Shown here piece by piece: positions 11,990-23,008 of a stretch of 37,546 nucleotides of DNA. The stretch is from Hydnum rufescens UP504. Its lineage: Eukaryota > Basidiomycota > Agaricomycetes > Cantharellales > Hydnaceae. Positions within the stretch are counted from its first letter, which is position 1; each line of letters begins with the position of its first letter. The DNA is taken from the NCBI GenBank assembly GCA_014904985.1, contig MU129276.1, forward strand, positions 1 to 37,546, given 5' to 3'. A model generated the notes under the pieces. It did no database searches. It saw nothing but the letters and a program-made list of their open reading frames with translations, and had not been told where the DNA came from. The position numbers and the translations under genes were made by a program.

Positions 11990-12160
11990 GCCTAAGCAAG
12001 TCTAAGCATGTCTAGGGGTGCTAAGCTTGTCTGGGCATGTCTAGGTGTCTAGGCATGTCTAGGCATGTCTACGTGTCTAGGCATGTCTAGTGTCTAGGCA
12101 CTAGTGTCTAGGCATGTCTAGGTGTCTAGGCATGTCTAAGCAGGTCTAGGCAGGTAACTT
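11990..12160 (-). repeat. Right-arm counterpart of the TAGACATGC minisatellite
   Basis: Units of GCATGTCTAGG and GTGTCTAGG repeat here as the reverse complement of the 10755-11030 array. The array is shorter, so the arms differ in copy number. Confidence 0.85.
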
Positions 12161-12639
12161 GGTGAGTTTAGTACAAATATTATGTAATTATCCTAAATGG
12201 TATCCAGTTACATAATACATGTGTCCTATCTTAAAAAAATGCCAAAATGCGGAAATTAAATGAAGTACACAAAAAAATATTTAGGCATCCAGCCCAATGG
12301 GGCCAGGACCAGGGGGAGGTGCCTGGGATGGATGGATGGACCCCTGTGGGACCCTGATAAAGTGAAAAAATTAGGCCCAGGGCCAATGGTTAATCCCTGA
12401 AACAATGAGGGCAGCAAGAACAGCTCCGGAACCACCGGAAGTTGCCGGAATCTAAGCGCTGAGCGGATCGGTCTGAAATTTGGCACATGACTAGAGACTA
12501 TCTGGCCGCAAACCATATTAAAATTTCAGCCCAAATCCATGCATTAGTTATTGAGATTATTGAGGGCATAAACAAGTGCTTCCTGTTGTATTTACTTACA
12601 CAGGAAAGATTATGAAACGAATCATCATTGGAAAATCAC

Positions 12640-13510
12640 ATTCCTGTGCTTCAATTGAGAACAAACATTCGCATACAAAAGCCAGAGACAGGTGAAGAGA
12701 CCTTAGAAATAGATCCAAATCGTGTCTGATAGCAGTATTCAGGGTGATCGCAACATTGGGATTGAGACAGCAATTGGGGCATATTAGCGGGTGACATCCC
12801 AGGGCCACTGTTAAATAGCGAGCTCGTATTAGCACGAGATAGATGTATCCAATTCATGTGTTACCTTAATACAAGTGACATCTCCTGCCATAAATCCACT
12901 GCACCTGTTCAGAAGGATAGCGCAATCGTCTGGCAATCCCAGGGAAATCAGGTGGGGTTAAAGGCGTGAAACTGGGACAGGTTACCAATGAACCACCGGG
13001 ATATGGATATTTTTTATCGCCGAAAGTAACATTCACAGCCAGTAGCGAACTTCACTTTGGATTTCAGGAATCCTCAGCTTGCATGGAAGGGCGTTGTTAG
13101 CAAACTTGTGCAATTCTTTAGCTTTTGGATTACGGCTATTAGAGTTATTTCGGTTACAGGCGAAGTCAGCCGTAGGATACCGGTGTTAATGTGGTGGGGA
13201 GGGCTCTTTTAGGCGAACAAACTCTATGTCTCAGAACAAGGTGTGGGGATCAAAATTTTCAGCTTTTCTTAGAACATTGGATTTTTATTAAGCAGATATG
13301 TCATGGGCCAATGTACTGCACTCACAGGCATAGCCAGGGTTGAATTTCAATACCATTAATGTATGCTGCCAAATGAGTTTTATATCACTCAAACGGGGGG
13401 AGCCAAACAGTGCGAGCATAAAAGCGCCCAACTGTGGGTGATTTTCAGACCGCACAACAACAACATTATGAAATAATATGAGAAAAATAATCAAAGATAA
13501 AATTATCATT
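12640..13510 (-). repeat. Inverted, diverged copy of 6110-6800
   Basis: Read on the minus strand this matches the 6.1-6.8 kb repeat, and its end (13378-13510) matches both arm tips of the 5218-6219 foldback. Short frames on the minus strand are shared in part with the other copy (for example the CxxC-containing CPNCCLNPN against CPICLNPS), so it may once have been coding. No family is recognisable. Confidence 0.6.
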
Positions 13511-13513
13511 CCT

Positions 13514-13606
13514 AGATGTGCCTATATAAAAACCACCTCTTAGGTCAAAGGCCAATGCAACTGGAACCCACCTAAGAGGTACCTTTTTGAGGGTGCATTA
13601 GGTGGT
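13514..13606 (+). repeat. Copy of the palindrome-2 centre segment
   Basis: Reverse complement of 11434-11530. It directly abuts the end of the 12640-13510 repeat. Confidence 0.8.
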
Positions 13607-13977
13607 GATAGTGCAGCAGTCCAGGACCCTCTGCTTTTCCATTATCTCTTTGTTATCCTCCTCCCTTGTCTTTTGTTTCAGACTTGCTGTGTCTTTCCAT
13701 TTTCCAACCTCTTTGGTATATGATTTTTCCCTTGTTCCATGTAGCACACCACAGAACAAACACTGAAAAATTCAACATCAGCCCTGCTGAAAAACAAAGC
13801 ATTTATAGTGCACTCAATGGATGAAGAATCCTCAAGGAACAGAGCACTCCCACCTCAATCCCTGTTTTCCCAACTTCTAAAGGCTTCTCATTGGTAAAGA
13901 GGAATTTGACTCCTGCATCAGAGAATCCAACAGATAATGATGATAAAATGGAAAGGCCTTCAGTCTGTTGTACAACC
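13607..13977. other. Unassigned flank, no gene seen
   Basis: A pyrimidine-rich part (13630-13740) is followed by a stretch with short open frames and no recognisable domain. It is the left flank of copy A of the array element. Confidence 0.4.
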
Positions 13978-14283
13978 TAGTCAGCCACAAATGTACATCT
14001 AGTTAGATACAATGAACCTTGCATTTAAATAGTCTAACTAGATGTTTTTAGGTTGGGGCCCCTGGGGCCAGCTAACATGATTTGTATGATTCAGGCAGGG
14101 GCCCCAGGGGCCCCTGCCTCTCACCTTAGACTGGGACTTAGAGATTCTCAGACAACAGTGGGCTACACCTGGCATGATATTATACATATGCTCCCTGGGG
14201 TCAGCAGGGTTTCACTCAGCAGTCATGTTGTGTTTTTATTGACTGGTTTATTTATTTATTTATTCAAAAATTCACAAACAACA

Positions 14284-15737
14284 TACCACACCTGCTTGGG
14301 CAGGCATGTGGTACTGTCCATAAAAAAATTAAAAATTAACAAAAAAAAACACTATCTAACACACCTGCTTGGGTGGGTGTGTGGTACTGGGGATGTGCAT
14401 TACTTATATTTTACAGAGCCACACCAGCTATTGCAGGTGTGGGGTTCCTACAGTTTGGTGTCACTTCATTTTGTTGTTTGGCATCCTGTTCACTGATCCT
14501 GCTTTGCGGGCAAGTTATCATTCAGGGGGCTCATTCTATGGGTCTTCATTTGTTGCTAGCCTAGAATAATAGATGATTAGTTTAAAAAATTAAAACATGC
14601 ACAAAAAGAGCAGCAGTGCAACTCTTTTTGCACCATTGGGGGTGCACTTACATTATATAAAACCACACACCCACTGCAGCAGGTGTGTGGTACGTGATTT
14701 CACTGATTGTTGTGTTTGGGGGGCAGGCACTCAAGGCCTGTGGGGCTGCACATTAAATGGTATACTGGGGGGGCTTGTCCATGTCCTCATTGGGTGAGTT
14801 TTCACATAGGGAATGGACCTAGAACAACAAATAATAATATATTAGTAAAAAAAAGAAAACAAAGGCACCAAAAGAGCATCTTCTGCTGCTCTTTTGGCAC
14901 CAGTGGGATTAAGACATACCTAATATTTACCACACACCCACCAAAGCAGATGTGTGGTACATGGTTCCATCGATTGTCATTTCAGGGGGCAGCTTGGGTG
15001 GCTGTGTGTATTGTGGGCTCATCCATGTGTTCATTTGTTGGGTGGGTTTTCACAGAGGGAAGAAACCTAGAACAACAAATAATAATGCATTAGTAAAAAA
15101 AAAAGAAAACAGATGTGCCAAAAGAGGAGCAGAAGCTGCTCTTTTGGCACTGGTGTGATTAGACATACCTAATATTACCACACACCTGCTTCAGCAGGTG
15201 TGTGGTACACATGTTTGTTGATTGTCATTGTGGGGGGCAGGCACTCCAGGCTTGGGTGGTTGCAGGTACTGGGGGCTTGTCTGTGTGCTCATCAGGTGGG
15301 TTGTCACAGAGGGAAGGGACCTAGAAGAGCAAGTAATAATATATTAGTAACAAAAAAGAGAACAGAGGTGCCAAAAGAGCAGCTTCTGCTGCTCTTTTGG
15401 CACTGTCATACATCCTGCAATGGAGAACTTACCAAGTATCAGCACACACCCCCTGCAGCAGGTGTGTGGTACTGTATATCAACTGTCAATATGTTGTGGG
15501 TGTTCGGGTCCTGGGTTCTTGGATTGGGTGGCAGGTGGCTGCGCATGTCCATTTTTTGTTTGCTGTGTTCTTGTCAGGTGGGGTTTCATGCATCTAGGGG
15601 GAGACCTAGAATAATGAATAATATGTCAGTCCAGAAAAAAAAAGCAGTGCCCAAAGAGCAGCTACTGCTGCTCTTTGGGTACCATTGTACATGCTGGGAG
15701 AAACTTACCAGCTGTTACCACACACCTGCCTCAGCAG
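14284..15737. repeat. Hairpin A and hairpin B series of copy A
   Basis: Hairpin A (type ACCACACACCTGC-loop-GCAGGTGTGTGGT) is at 14284-14313, 14359-14386 and 14419-14443 (degenerate), then 14662-14691, 14928-14959, 15177-15207, 15441-15470 and 15716-15737 (half). Hairpin B (type GTGCCAAAAGAGCAGC-loop) is at 14598-14632, 14868-14897, 15115-15151, 15368-15403 and 15647-15682. The 15368-15403 copy has a perfect 16-bp stem with a TTCT loop. The A series lies in exon-like sequence just before each donor; the B series lies inside each intron. Confidence 0.9.
14561..15708 (-). other. Five intron-like modules of copy A
   Basis: On the minus strand five segments have complete spliceosomal signals: 15606-15708 (donor GTAAGTT), 15321-15432 (GTAAGTT), 15067-15169 (GTATGTC), 14819-14919 (GTATGTC) and 14561-14651 (GTAAGTG). 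All end in TTCTAG. Branch-like sites TTACTAAT, AACTAATC or GGACTGAC lie about 20-40 nt before the acceptor, often after a T-run. Lengths are 91-112 nt. The exon-like spacers are 147-173 nt and are not a constant multiple of three, which argues against one conserved reading frame. A sixth acceptor survives at 23142, beyond the inserted DNA. Splicing is inferred from signals only. Confidence 0.65.
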
Positions 15738-16319
15738 TATAGAAGAGACCTAATGGGCTTTATTTGTTTTTATCAGTAAAAATGTTATGAGACATTTGTT
15801 TAGATTGTTTTTAGATGAGGACAGATCAGTTTTGATGGGTTATGTGCTACTCAACTGTTATTTTGTATTGGTTTTGATGTTGGATTGACTCTAGACCTTG
15901 AACACTAAACTCCAAGATAGATGCTCAGCACAAGATTTGAACACAGGACCTTCAGATACTCCAAAATGCAGATAGCAAGACACCAAGATTCGAACACAAG
16001 ACCTTAAGACACTTCCAAGACACTTTAAGACACAACTGCAAGACTCAGGATTCAAACACACAACTTCAAGAATGGATGTCTAGCAACTCCTACTCTGAGG
16101 GTTCTACAACTATCCACTATTCTTTACATGACTAAGCAAGACTGACACACTCTGATTCTCTTATTCCCTTTTATACTCTTCTCCTCATTCAAGATACTAT
16201 TATTCTCTCTACTAATGGGTACTTGGATACTAGGGTACAATGATCCTCAGGGAGCACCTTGATCCTTGGAGGGGACTCCTCTTCAGATGCTCTTCTACAC
16301 TAAATCCCCCCTCTATTTA
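15738..16319. mobile_element. Left part of an element inserted in copy A
   Basis: This segment starts TATAGAAGAG right after CAGCAG (15732-15737). Its partner part ends CTCTTCTA right before CAGCAG at 23009-23014. The ends are therefore short inverted repeats flanked by a possible 6-bp duplication. Combined with 22712-23008 the element is about 0.87 kb without the LINE. No protein is encoded. It contains three T-arm-like repeats (see separate entry). The boundaries rest on short matches, so they are moderately certain. Confidence 0.5.
15931..16070 (-). repeat. Three ~55-bp repeats with tRNA T-arm-like cores
   Basis: Cores at about 15931, 15983 and 16043 read GATTTGAACACAGGACC, GATTCGAACACAAGACC and GATTCAAACACACAACT on the plus strand. 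On the minus strand the middle one reads GTGTTCGAATC, which fits the Pol III box B consensus. No D-arm or anticodon arm is recognisable, so these are not tRNA genes. They could be remnants of a tRNA-derived SINE or a tandem duplication of a box B. Confidence 0.4.
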
Positions 16320-16432
16320 CAACTCACCACTGCAATCTGCCGAGTGGAAAAGATCAAGGTTGAAAGACTTATATTAGAGTTTCATACATTTTCCTACACT
16401 TTCCTAAGCCCAAAAAGCACCCCCTACCCCTA

Positions 16433-17924
16433 ATGAACCGAGGCTCAATGAGCACAAAAAATCCAGACCCAGGCAGCAGCATAAGCAGACACCTGAGATC
16501 CACTGAGAGCACCAGACTCAACCCCATGGCCCAACCAACCTGTGACCAACACGCAACCACTCCCAGCATGAATGAGGCCATCCCAACCCCAGCAGAAGAC
16601 TCTGAGATGGAATGCCCAACAACACCAAAACAGGACAACATAATCCCCCACCAATTGACCCCAACCCCATCAAGACAACAAACATACCTGTCCCCTGAAG
16701 CTGCAATTGAACATATCCAGACTGCACTCACAGACATCTCCTCCACCCTCACAGAAGTCGACACCAACAAATTCAGAGATGAGGAGGCATGTGACCAATC
16801 CATGAAAACAACCATCATGGACCTCTACAAATGGTTTATTGAGAAGGCCAATGAAATGGAGGAGACAAATGACACAGTCAAATCCCATGATAAGCTCATT
16901 AATGCTAACATAAAGTTGACTGACTCTATTGCATCCCTGACAGAGGCAAACCTCAACCTGACAAAACAGCTAAGTGAAACCCACTATGCCCCCATGACAC
17001 CCTCTGCCAACCCAACTCTGCAAACCACACACAATGAGAGAGGTTACAAAGGACCAAAGCTTACCCATTCAGCAAACCCAATCCCAATCAAGCCCACCAC
17101 CCCAACCCAAAAGCTGCTAGTTGAGTGCTCCCCATCCAACCCAGCAGAACATAAACACCCTAGCCAACTAGTCATAGAAACCTTCCCCCTCATCCCAATT
17201 GACAAGCACCAGATGGGCCCAGATGTAGTCACTAAGGCAAATATTGGCATCCAACGCAGAGGTGTGGAAGTCGCAAACATGATATTGGCTATAACATTCT
17301 CTATGACAGGCAATATCATCATGATAGCAGCCCCAGGATGTCAAGGGCAGACCTAATAGGATATGAAGAAGCAATTGTGGCGGCTATTGACCCAGATTTC
17401 CAACCCACCCGCACAGCATCCCATGTGGACTCACAACACTTCAAAGTCAAGCTCAATCAAGTGCCAACCCACAATGCCCACAGCTTGAGGACATCAACAC
17501 AAGAACTTGAAAAGCAGTAGGATGGGCATTCAAACCCTTCGAGATGATGAAACAGGCTGCCCCCCCTGCATGGCTGGGAGCTGAGGCAAACCTAGTGGGG
17601 CAAAGGACAGCCTCAGTTGTATTTTCTTTTGCAAATATTGACGATGCCCTCCTATTTAAGCAACAGCACACTATTTTAATTTTAGGGATGCCATGCACCA
17701 CTGCTGCATATGAAGAATGCCCACAACTGATTTACTGTGGATGCTGCAGTTCACTCTCCCACCAAGAAATGTTATGCAAAGGCAAGTGCTGCCAGATCTG
17801 CACCAGCATAGACCACACAACTACTGAACACCCTGAAGGATCAAAACCAAAATGCATAAACTGTGGCCAGGAGCATGGGGCTAGATCTAGAGACTGTGAC
17901 AAACTGGTGAAGATCCTGGGCTGA
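16433..17924 (+). pseudogene. LINE ORF1 (gag-like nucleic-acid-binding protein), frameshifted
   Basis: ORF1 proteins of Tad1-type LINEs bind the element RNA. The first open part (16433-17356, ATG start) encodes a low-complexity proline/threonine-rich N-terminus and then a helical region near residues 85-185. The frame then shifts near 17340 and again near 17520. The middle region ending ILILGMPC resembles the RNA-binding fold before the knuckles. The last part (about 17720-17900) holds cysteine/histidine zinc-knuckle motifs, with CINCGQEHGARSRDC being the clearest, although the first two are not cleanly spaced. At least two frameshifts and one stop make it non-functional. Assignment rests on the knuckles and on position before ORF2. 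Confidence 0.75.
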
Positions 17925-18313
17925 CCCTCAGTAACCCAAACCCAACCAACAGGGGGTGCCACCCCAGTCAATGGCCAATGGAAGAGGCCAAGAAAATCAA
18001 CAATGGAGCTGCCAGCCCACCCAGTACTGCCACCTGCATCCCAGAATGTCTACTACAATGGCATACGAGTACCAGAGGATGCCCTTCTAGACATAGGAGA
18101 GGGCATCTGCACTCCAAACTTCTGATGGAGGGCTGCACACCAACCAATGCCAGATGCCCACATGGAACCAGCAGGGGGTCCATCCATGCTGGATGACATG
18201 GAAGCCTATGCAGATGACATGAGTGCCTTCTATATTGACCCCTCTCATTCCCCAAGTTCAACTCCCACAGGAAGCACAGCTGACTGATGACCCACCCCCC
18301 TCCCTAGCAACTG

Positions 18314-21300
18314 ATGAATCTAGACCCCCAACCCCAACTCATCAACATATACAGCCTTAATACAGCACGTTCTAATAGCATCTCTCACACAGCTCTCCAC
18401 ATTGCATCGATGCACACAAGAAACTTCGATATTATCCTATTTCAGGAACCATTGTTTGGACCAATCACGAGTGCAGCAGACACACAGGGTGGATGCAGCC
18501 ATAGGGGGTGGACACTGTTGCTCCCAATGTTCAAATCCATCCCTGATGACCACAGGCCCTGAGTGATGGCCTACTTCTGCCAGTCCACCAACATTGAGGT
18601 CACCCCACACACAGACCTCCTTGATGATCTGGATATCCAGGTGATAGATGTCAAGCAGCAAGGCCCTGACCAGCCAATGACCCATATAATCAACATCTAC
18701 AACCAGGCAGACACAGATGGTGACTCATACTCTATTGACAGATTAAGGGACTTAGAACTGGACCCAGCCATCCCCATGATCATCACGGGTGACTGGAACC
18801 TACACCACCTACTCTACTGACAGATGTCCCCACCAGGCCACCAGCCAGATCAACAAGCAGAGGCAGTAGTGGCATGGTTCTCAGCTGGCACATTTGATCT
18901 AGAAAATGAATGGAACCAGGAAACATGGCACTCATTTGGTTCCAATGTCATGTGATGTCTGCACTAGATTTCACATTCAAGAATGCAGCAGCTATAGCCA
19001 CCCATGCCCTCCAAAACTGGTCCATTGAAAGTGGCAAAAATGCTGGATCTGACCACTATGCTACTTTCTTCTCTATTGCCAATGGGGATAATGCCCCGTA
19101 TGACCTGACAGAAGCTAAGTACAACTGGAAAGATGTGGATGGGCCTATGTTCACCAAAGAGCTCCACACAGCTCTACATGATGATGAGGACCAATATGAT
19201 GCAGTTTTCGGGGCCCTATTTGAACACCCCATCACCCCAATTATGGCTGAACAGCTAGACTCAGCAACTAACCTCCTCCACGAGTGCATGACCATGGCAG
19301 TGAACAAGGCAGTCCCCTATGCCAACCCTGCACATGGTCCAAACCATGGTGGTCCCCAACCCTTACGAAGGCCACTTGTGAATGAGCAAGAGCCTGCAAG
19401 GCAGCCAGGGATGAATTAGTGAAGTATGGTGTATGCAGTCAGGAAACCACTGACTACGTGAAGCATTGTACAGCCAAATTTGACCACATGTACAAAAAGG
19501 CAAAAAAGTCCCACCATGATGAGATCACAGAATCTGCAACCCCCCAGAACTTCTACAACCTCCTCCAGTGGACGAAAGGCAACTGCCAATACCCATCCCT
19601 GCCAATCAACAGGGGTGCAAACCTCCCCCTGGCAGTTATGCACAAGGAAAAATGTGATGAGCTAAGGAGAGTCCTACTTCCAACCCCCCCTGACCTGGCT
19701 GATGTGCACTACCCAGACTCAGAACACCACGAGGATGATATCCCCTGGGTCCCAATCACTAAAAATGAGGTATGCACCACCATCTTCAAACAAAAGTCCC
19801 ACAATGCTCCTGGCATCAGTGGAATGACAGGGCTGCCTTCAAACTGGCTTGGCAAGTTGCAGCAGACAAGATAACCCAGATAGTGCAACTAGCAGTGGAA
19901 ATAGGCTACCACCTGTGCCTGTTCCACTTGTCCCTAGTTGTCACTCTGTGAAAGCCCAAAAAGCCTGACTACTCACAACCTAGAGCCTACAGACCCATCC
20001 AACTGCTGGAAGTCCTAGGGAAAGTAATTGAGTGCATTATGGCAGACCACCTGTTGTACTTAGCCAACAGACACACCCTTCTCCCCACCACCCTATTTGG
20101 AGGCATAAAAGGCTGATCAGCTGAAGATGCAGGCTTAGTTGCAGTCCACAACACAGAAGCAGCCTGCAACTGCGGCCTGGTAATGTCCTCCCTCATGTTC
20201 AATATAACAGGGTTCTTTGACTTCATCCCACACCCTGCTCTGCTGTCAACACTTGGAGCCAAGGGCATCCCCCTCCAAATCATCAAGTGGACCACCTCAT
20301 TCTTGAGTGATTGTATGATGGCAATCTGCCTCAATGGCAAACACAACTCCCTCCTGCCAACCAAAACAGGCATCCACAAGGATCCTGTGTGTCACCAATC
20401 CTGGCAGCATACTTCTCTGTCCCACTGGTCGAGGCCGTCACCAAAGCAATGTCCCTCAATAACCTCCCAGTCCCCTAAAGGAAGAAGCACAATCTGCAAA
20501 GGCAATCCTGATCCCAACCATCCTCTATGTTGATGACAGCAAGCTAAGAGTGGCCAGCTCAAACCTGGCAACAAATGCTAAGTTCCTGGCCATGCATACA
20601 ACACTGCTGACACCTGGCTCCATACAAGAGGCATGCAATGGACAAAGTTAAATGTGAACTCATCCACCACACCTGGTGGACCCAAGAGGAAGAACTACCC
20701 CCTGTGAACCTCCCAGCCAATGACTTCTGGGACACAGTCTCGATCCCCCCTAGCAAAAGCATCAAATGGCTCGGCATCATCTTTGACTCCAAGTTATCGT
20801 TCCATGATCACACCAAGGCCATAACTTCATGTGCAGCCAGGGCACTCAAATCTATGTCCCTACTTGGGAACTCAATACGAGGCTTACACCAATATCAAAG
20901 GAGACTACTCTACCAAAGTGTGATCCTCCCGATGATGACCTATGCTAGCCCAGTATGGTGGCATGGCTGAAAAACCCAGTCATCCCCCCTATCTTCCATC
21001 CAGAATAAGGCACTCAGGTTCATCACCAGAGCATTCTGCATGACCCCTACATATGCCCTAGAACTAGAATGCTCAATCCCCCCAATCTGCCAATACCTCG
21101 ACTTCTTGAACAACAGAGCCGCCCTGTGGTTCAGCAGACTGGATGAACGCCACCCAATCTCGAACTGCCTCCCCACTGAGTCCTGTATCCACCCTATCAC
21201 AGAACCCCCCCACTCAACCCACCCCACAAAACCTCATGGAACTGGTCAGACCCTGCAAGATGTGCCCAAGACAGATCAAAACAACTCCAGAAAACCACCC

Positions 21301-22270
21301 TCTGGCAAATAGCAGCCCACATGATCCCCAACTTGGAGGTAATCAATTCAATGGAGGAGCCCCATGGCACAAGTCCATACATAACAAATGCCTCCAGGGC
21401 CACCTCACATTGCAAGTCCCATGAAATGAAGCTGGAGAATCATTCAAAGAAGAATGGACAAAAGTGCACCACAACATAGTCACCGAACTCGAACTGGATG
21501 ATGCAAACCTGCTTGTATACACAGATGGTTCCCTCTCTTTCAAAGAAGGAGTCCACCAAACAGGAGCAGGATTCGTAATATACAGAGGAGGAAGAAGGAT
21601 TCATGAAGATGCCATTGCCCTGGGGCAACATGTAGAGGTCTTTGATGCAGAGATGGAAGCCCTGGCAATGGCAGCTGAAGCAGTTAAGGAACTTATTATG
21701 TATGACCCAGAGAGGGGCCACATCAAATCAATCCACTTCTTTGTGGACAATACAGGTGCCTTACAACGGATCCACAAGGGAACCCCTGGGAAAGCACAAA
21801 ACTGCTCATGCTGTTTCTGAGCCATAACCTTTGCAATACTCCATGAACTGCAAGACACCAAAATCATCCTATCCTGGGTCCCAGGTCACCAGAATATCAC
21901 TGGAAATGAGCAGTCAGATGAACTGGCAAAAGAAGGCAGCACAAAACAACCAGCCCACCCAGAATTCCACTCAGCAGCCTTTGTGGGATGTATGTGCCAC
22001 CGCAAGCTCAGGGAACACTGGGTCCACATGTGGATCGCAGACCCCCAACAGTGTTGCCCATCAAACTACAAGATCGCAAACAAATTCCCCCCCTCCCTCC
22101 GACCATTGAAGTGGCTACACACACTTGCCTGGAAGACATTCAGCAGGCTAATCCAATGCCGAACAGGCCATGTGCATGTCAGAAGCTACTACATCAAATT
22201 CATGCCCAATGAGGACCGGTGCTGCCAGTGTGGAGAACCAACCCAGATGTGAGACCACATCCTCTACAAA
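18314..22270 (+). pseudogene. LINE ORF2 (endonuclease, reverse transcriptase, RNase H), degraded
   Basis: ORF2 supplies target-site nicking and reverse transcription. An APE-type endonuclease is seen at 18314-19100: FDIILFQEP near the start, IINIYN, ITGDWNLHH (18775-18815) and GSDHYATFF (~19045). Reverse transcriptase follows: NAPGISG (~19800-19825), FNITGFFDFIPH (~20200) and the catalytic YVDD at 20526-20537. RNase H is at 21500-21960: YTDGS (~21520), AEMEAL, VDNTGALQ and WVPGHQN. A C-terminal CCQCGEPTQM...H-x4-C motif lies at 22220-22270. The coding capacity is spread over all three plus frames with numerous stops, so this is a dead copy. Confidence 0.88.
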
Positions 22271-22695
22271 TGCCTGATCTTCAATGATAAATGACCTTTA
22301 CTGGGCCATGGGGAAGACTGCCAACTGCGGCATCTACTTGGCACCATGGAAGGCATTGAATGCCTGGCAAACTTCATTGAAGCCACTCCGGCATTTACCA
22401 AGCTAAGTATGACTCACCATCTAACGTAACCTATGCCCTCATATGAAACCTATCCCAAATTTATATACACTATGCCCAAAACAAGGAGAGATGCACCACA
22501 TCTGCCTTGCAGAGACTCAGAAATGGAAAGCTGGATAAGCAGAGGAGAATAGCACACTATGAGTCCCATGAGGAATTCCGCAGGAAAGGAGGAGCATGAG
22601 AGGGAAAGAAAATCTAATATTATCCTTGTAAAAGGACTGCCCTAGGTGCCTTATCTCTACCCATAGGCAGCCTGCTGTGGTATATAAATAAGACT
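22271..22695 (+). other. LINE 3' region
   Basis: Sequence after the ORF2 zinc motif, up to the CCA-repeat tail. It holds remnants of the ORF2 C-terminus at first and then probable 3' untranslated sequence, with no separate gene. Confidence 0.6.
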
Positions 22696-22711
22696 TCCAC
22701 CACCACCACCA

Positions 22712-23008
22712 CCCCCTCTATTTATACCTTTCTGAATCCTCCACATGACTCATCCACTTACTAATCCCCTTACTCATCCTTTAGTCATGCTCACTAATCG
22801 TCTTACCCATCCATTTCTAATGCCTTACTAATTGTCTTATTCATCTCCCTCCTTACTGGATCACCTGCCCTTAAGTCATGTGCCAAAATGCAGACTTCCA
22901 TAGTGTAAGTGGTCATACCTTTCTTTTAGAGTTCAATGCTGGTAAGACACAGATTTTCTTGAGGGGCTTGAATCAAGGGGTTTTGAGGCTCAAACTTTTT
23001 CTCTTCTA
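22712..23008. mobile_element. Right part of the element that received the LINE
   Basis: It starts with the right LINE target-site duplication (22712-22724) and ends CTCTTCTA next to CAGCAG of the array hairpin. It carries repeated CTTACTAAT and CTCATCC words but no gene. See the left part at 15738-16319. Confidence 0.5.

Larger units (their letters stand above)
10334..12577. repeat. Second long palindrome, ~2.24 kb, with gap near its centre
   Basis: The left arm from ACTTGTTT (10334) matches the right arm ending AACAAGT (12577) in reverse complement, with centre at about 11455. The arms are diverged more than in palindrome 1, especially in the tandem-repeat parts. Each arm contains, from outside in, the conserved GGCTGAAATTTTAATATGGT module, a TAGACATGC minisatellite, palindromic TGATTTAGGCATGCCTAAATCA-like sites, and a GAAAATTTTCTAAGTCCC block. 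A run of 25 N sits beside the centre. No gene is seen. Confidence 0.8.
16320..22711 (+). mobile_element. Tad1-like LINE (non-LTR retrotransposon), full-length but decayed
   Basis: The element is bounded by a perfect 13-bp target-site duplication, CCCCCTCTATTTA, at 16307-16319 and 22712-22724. It ends in a short (CCA)n/(ACC)n tail (about 22696-22711), as expected after target-primed reverse transcription. It has a ~110-nt 5' leader, an ORF1 with zinc knuckles, and an ORF2 with APE-type endonuclease, reverse transcriptase, RNase H and a terminal cysteine/histidine motif. That domain set fits fungal Tad1-clade LINEs. Both ORFs are broken by many frameshifts and stops, so it cannot move by itself. 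CpG is strongly depleted, which fits methylation- or RIP-like decay after insertion. Confidence 0.9.

Noticed and set aside
14053..14496. 147-codon frame at the tip of copy A
   Set aside because: It crosses terminal repeat, AATAAA run and hairpins, with no protein-like conservation in copy B.
14598..15682. Hairpin B as microRNA precursors
   Set aside because: Stems of 13-17 bp are too short for Dicer-type precursors. Small-RNA data would be needed to revive this.
14284..15737. CRISPR-like array of palindromic repeats with spacers
   Set aside because: Units are ~260 bp with splice signals and two different hairpins in a eukaryotic repeat context; there are no short uniform spacers and no cas genes.
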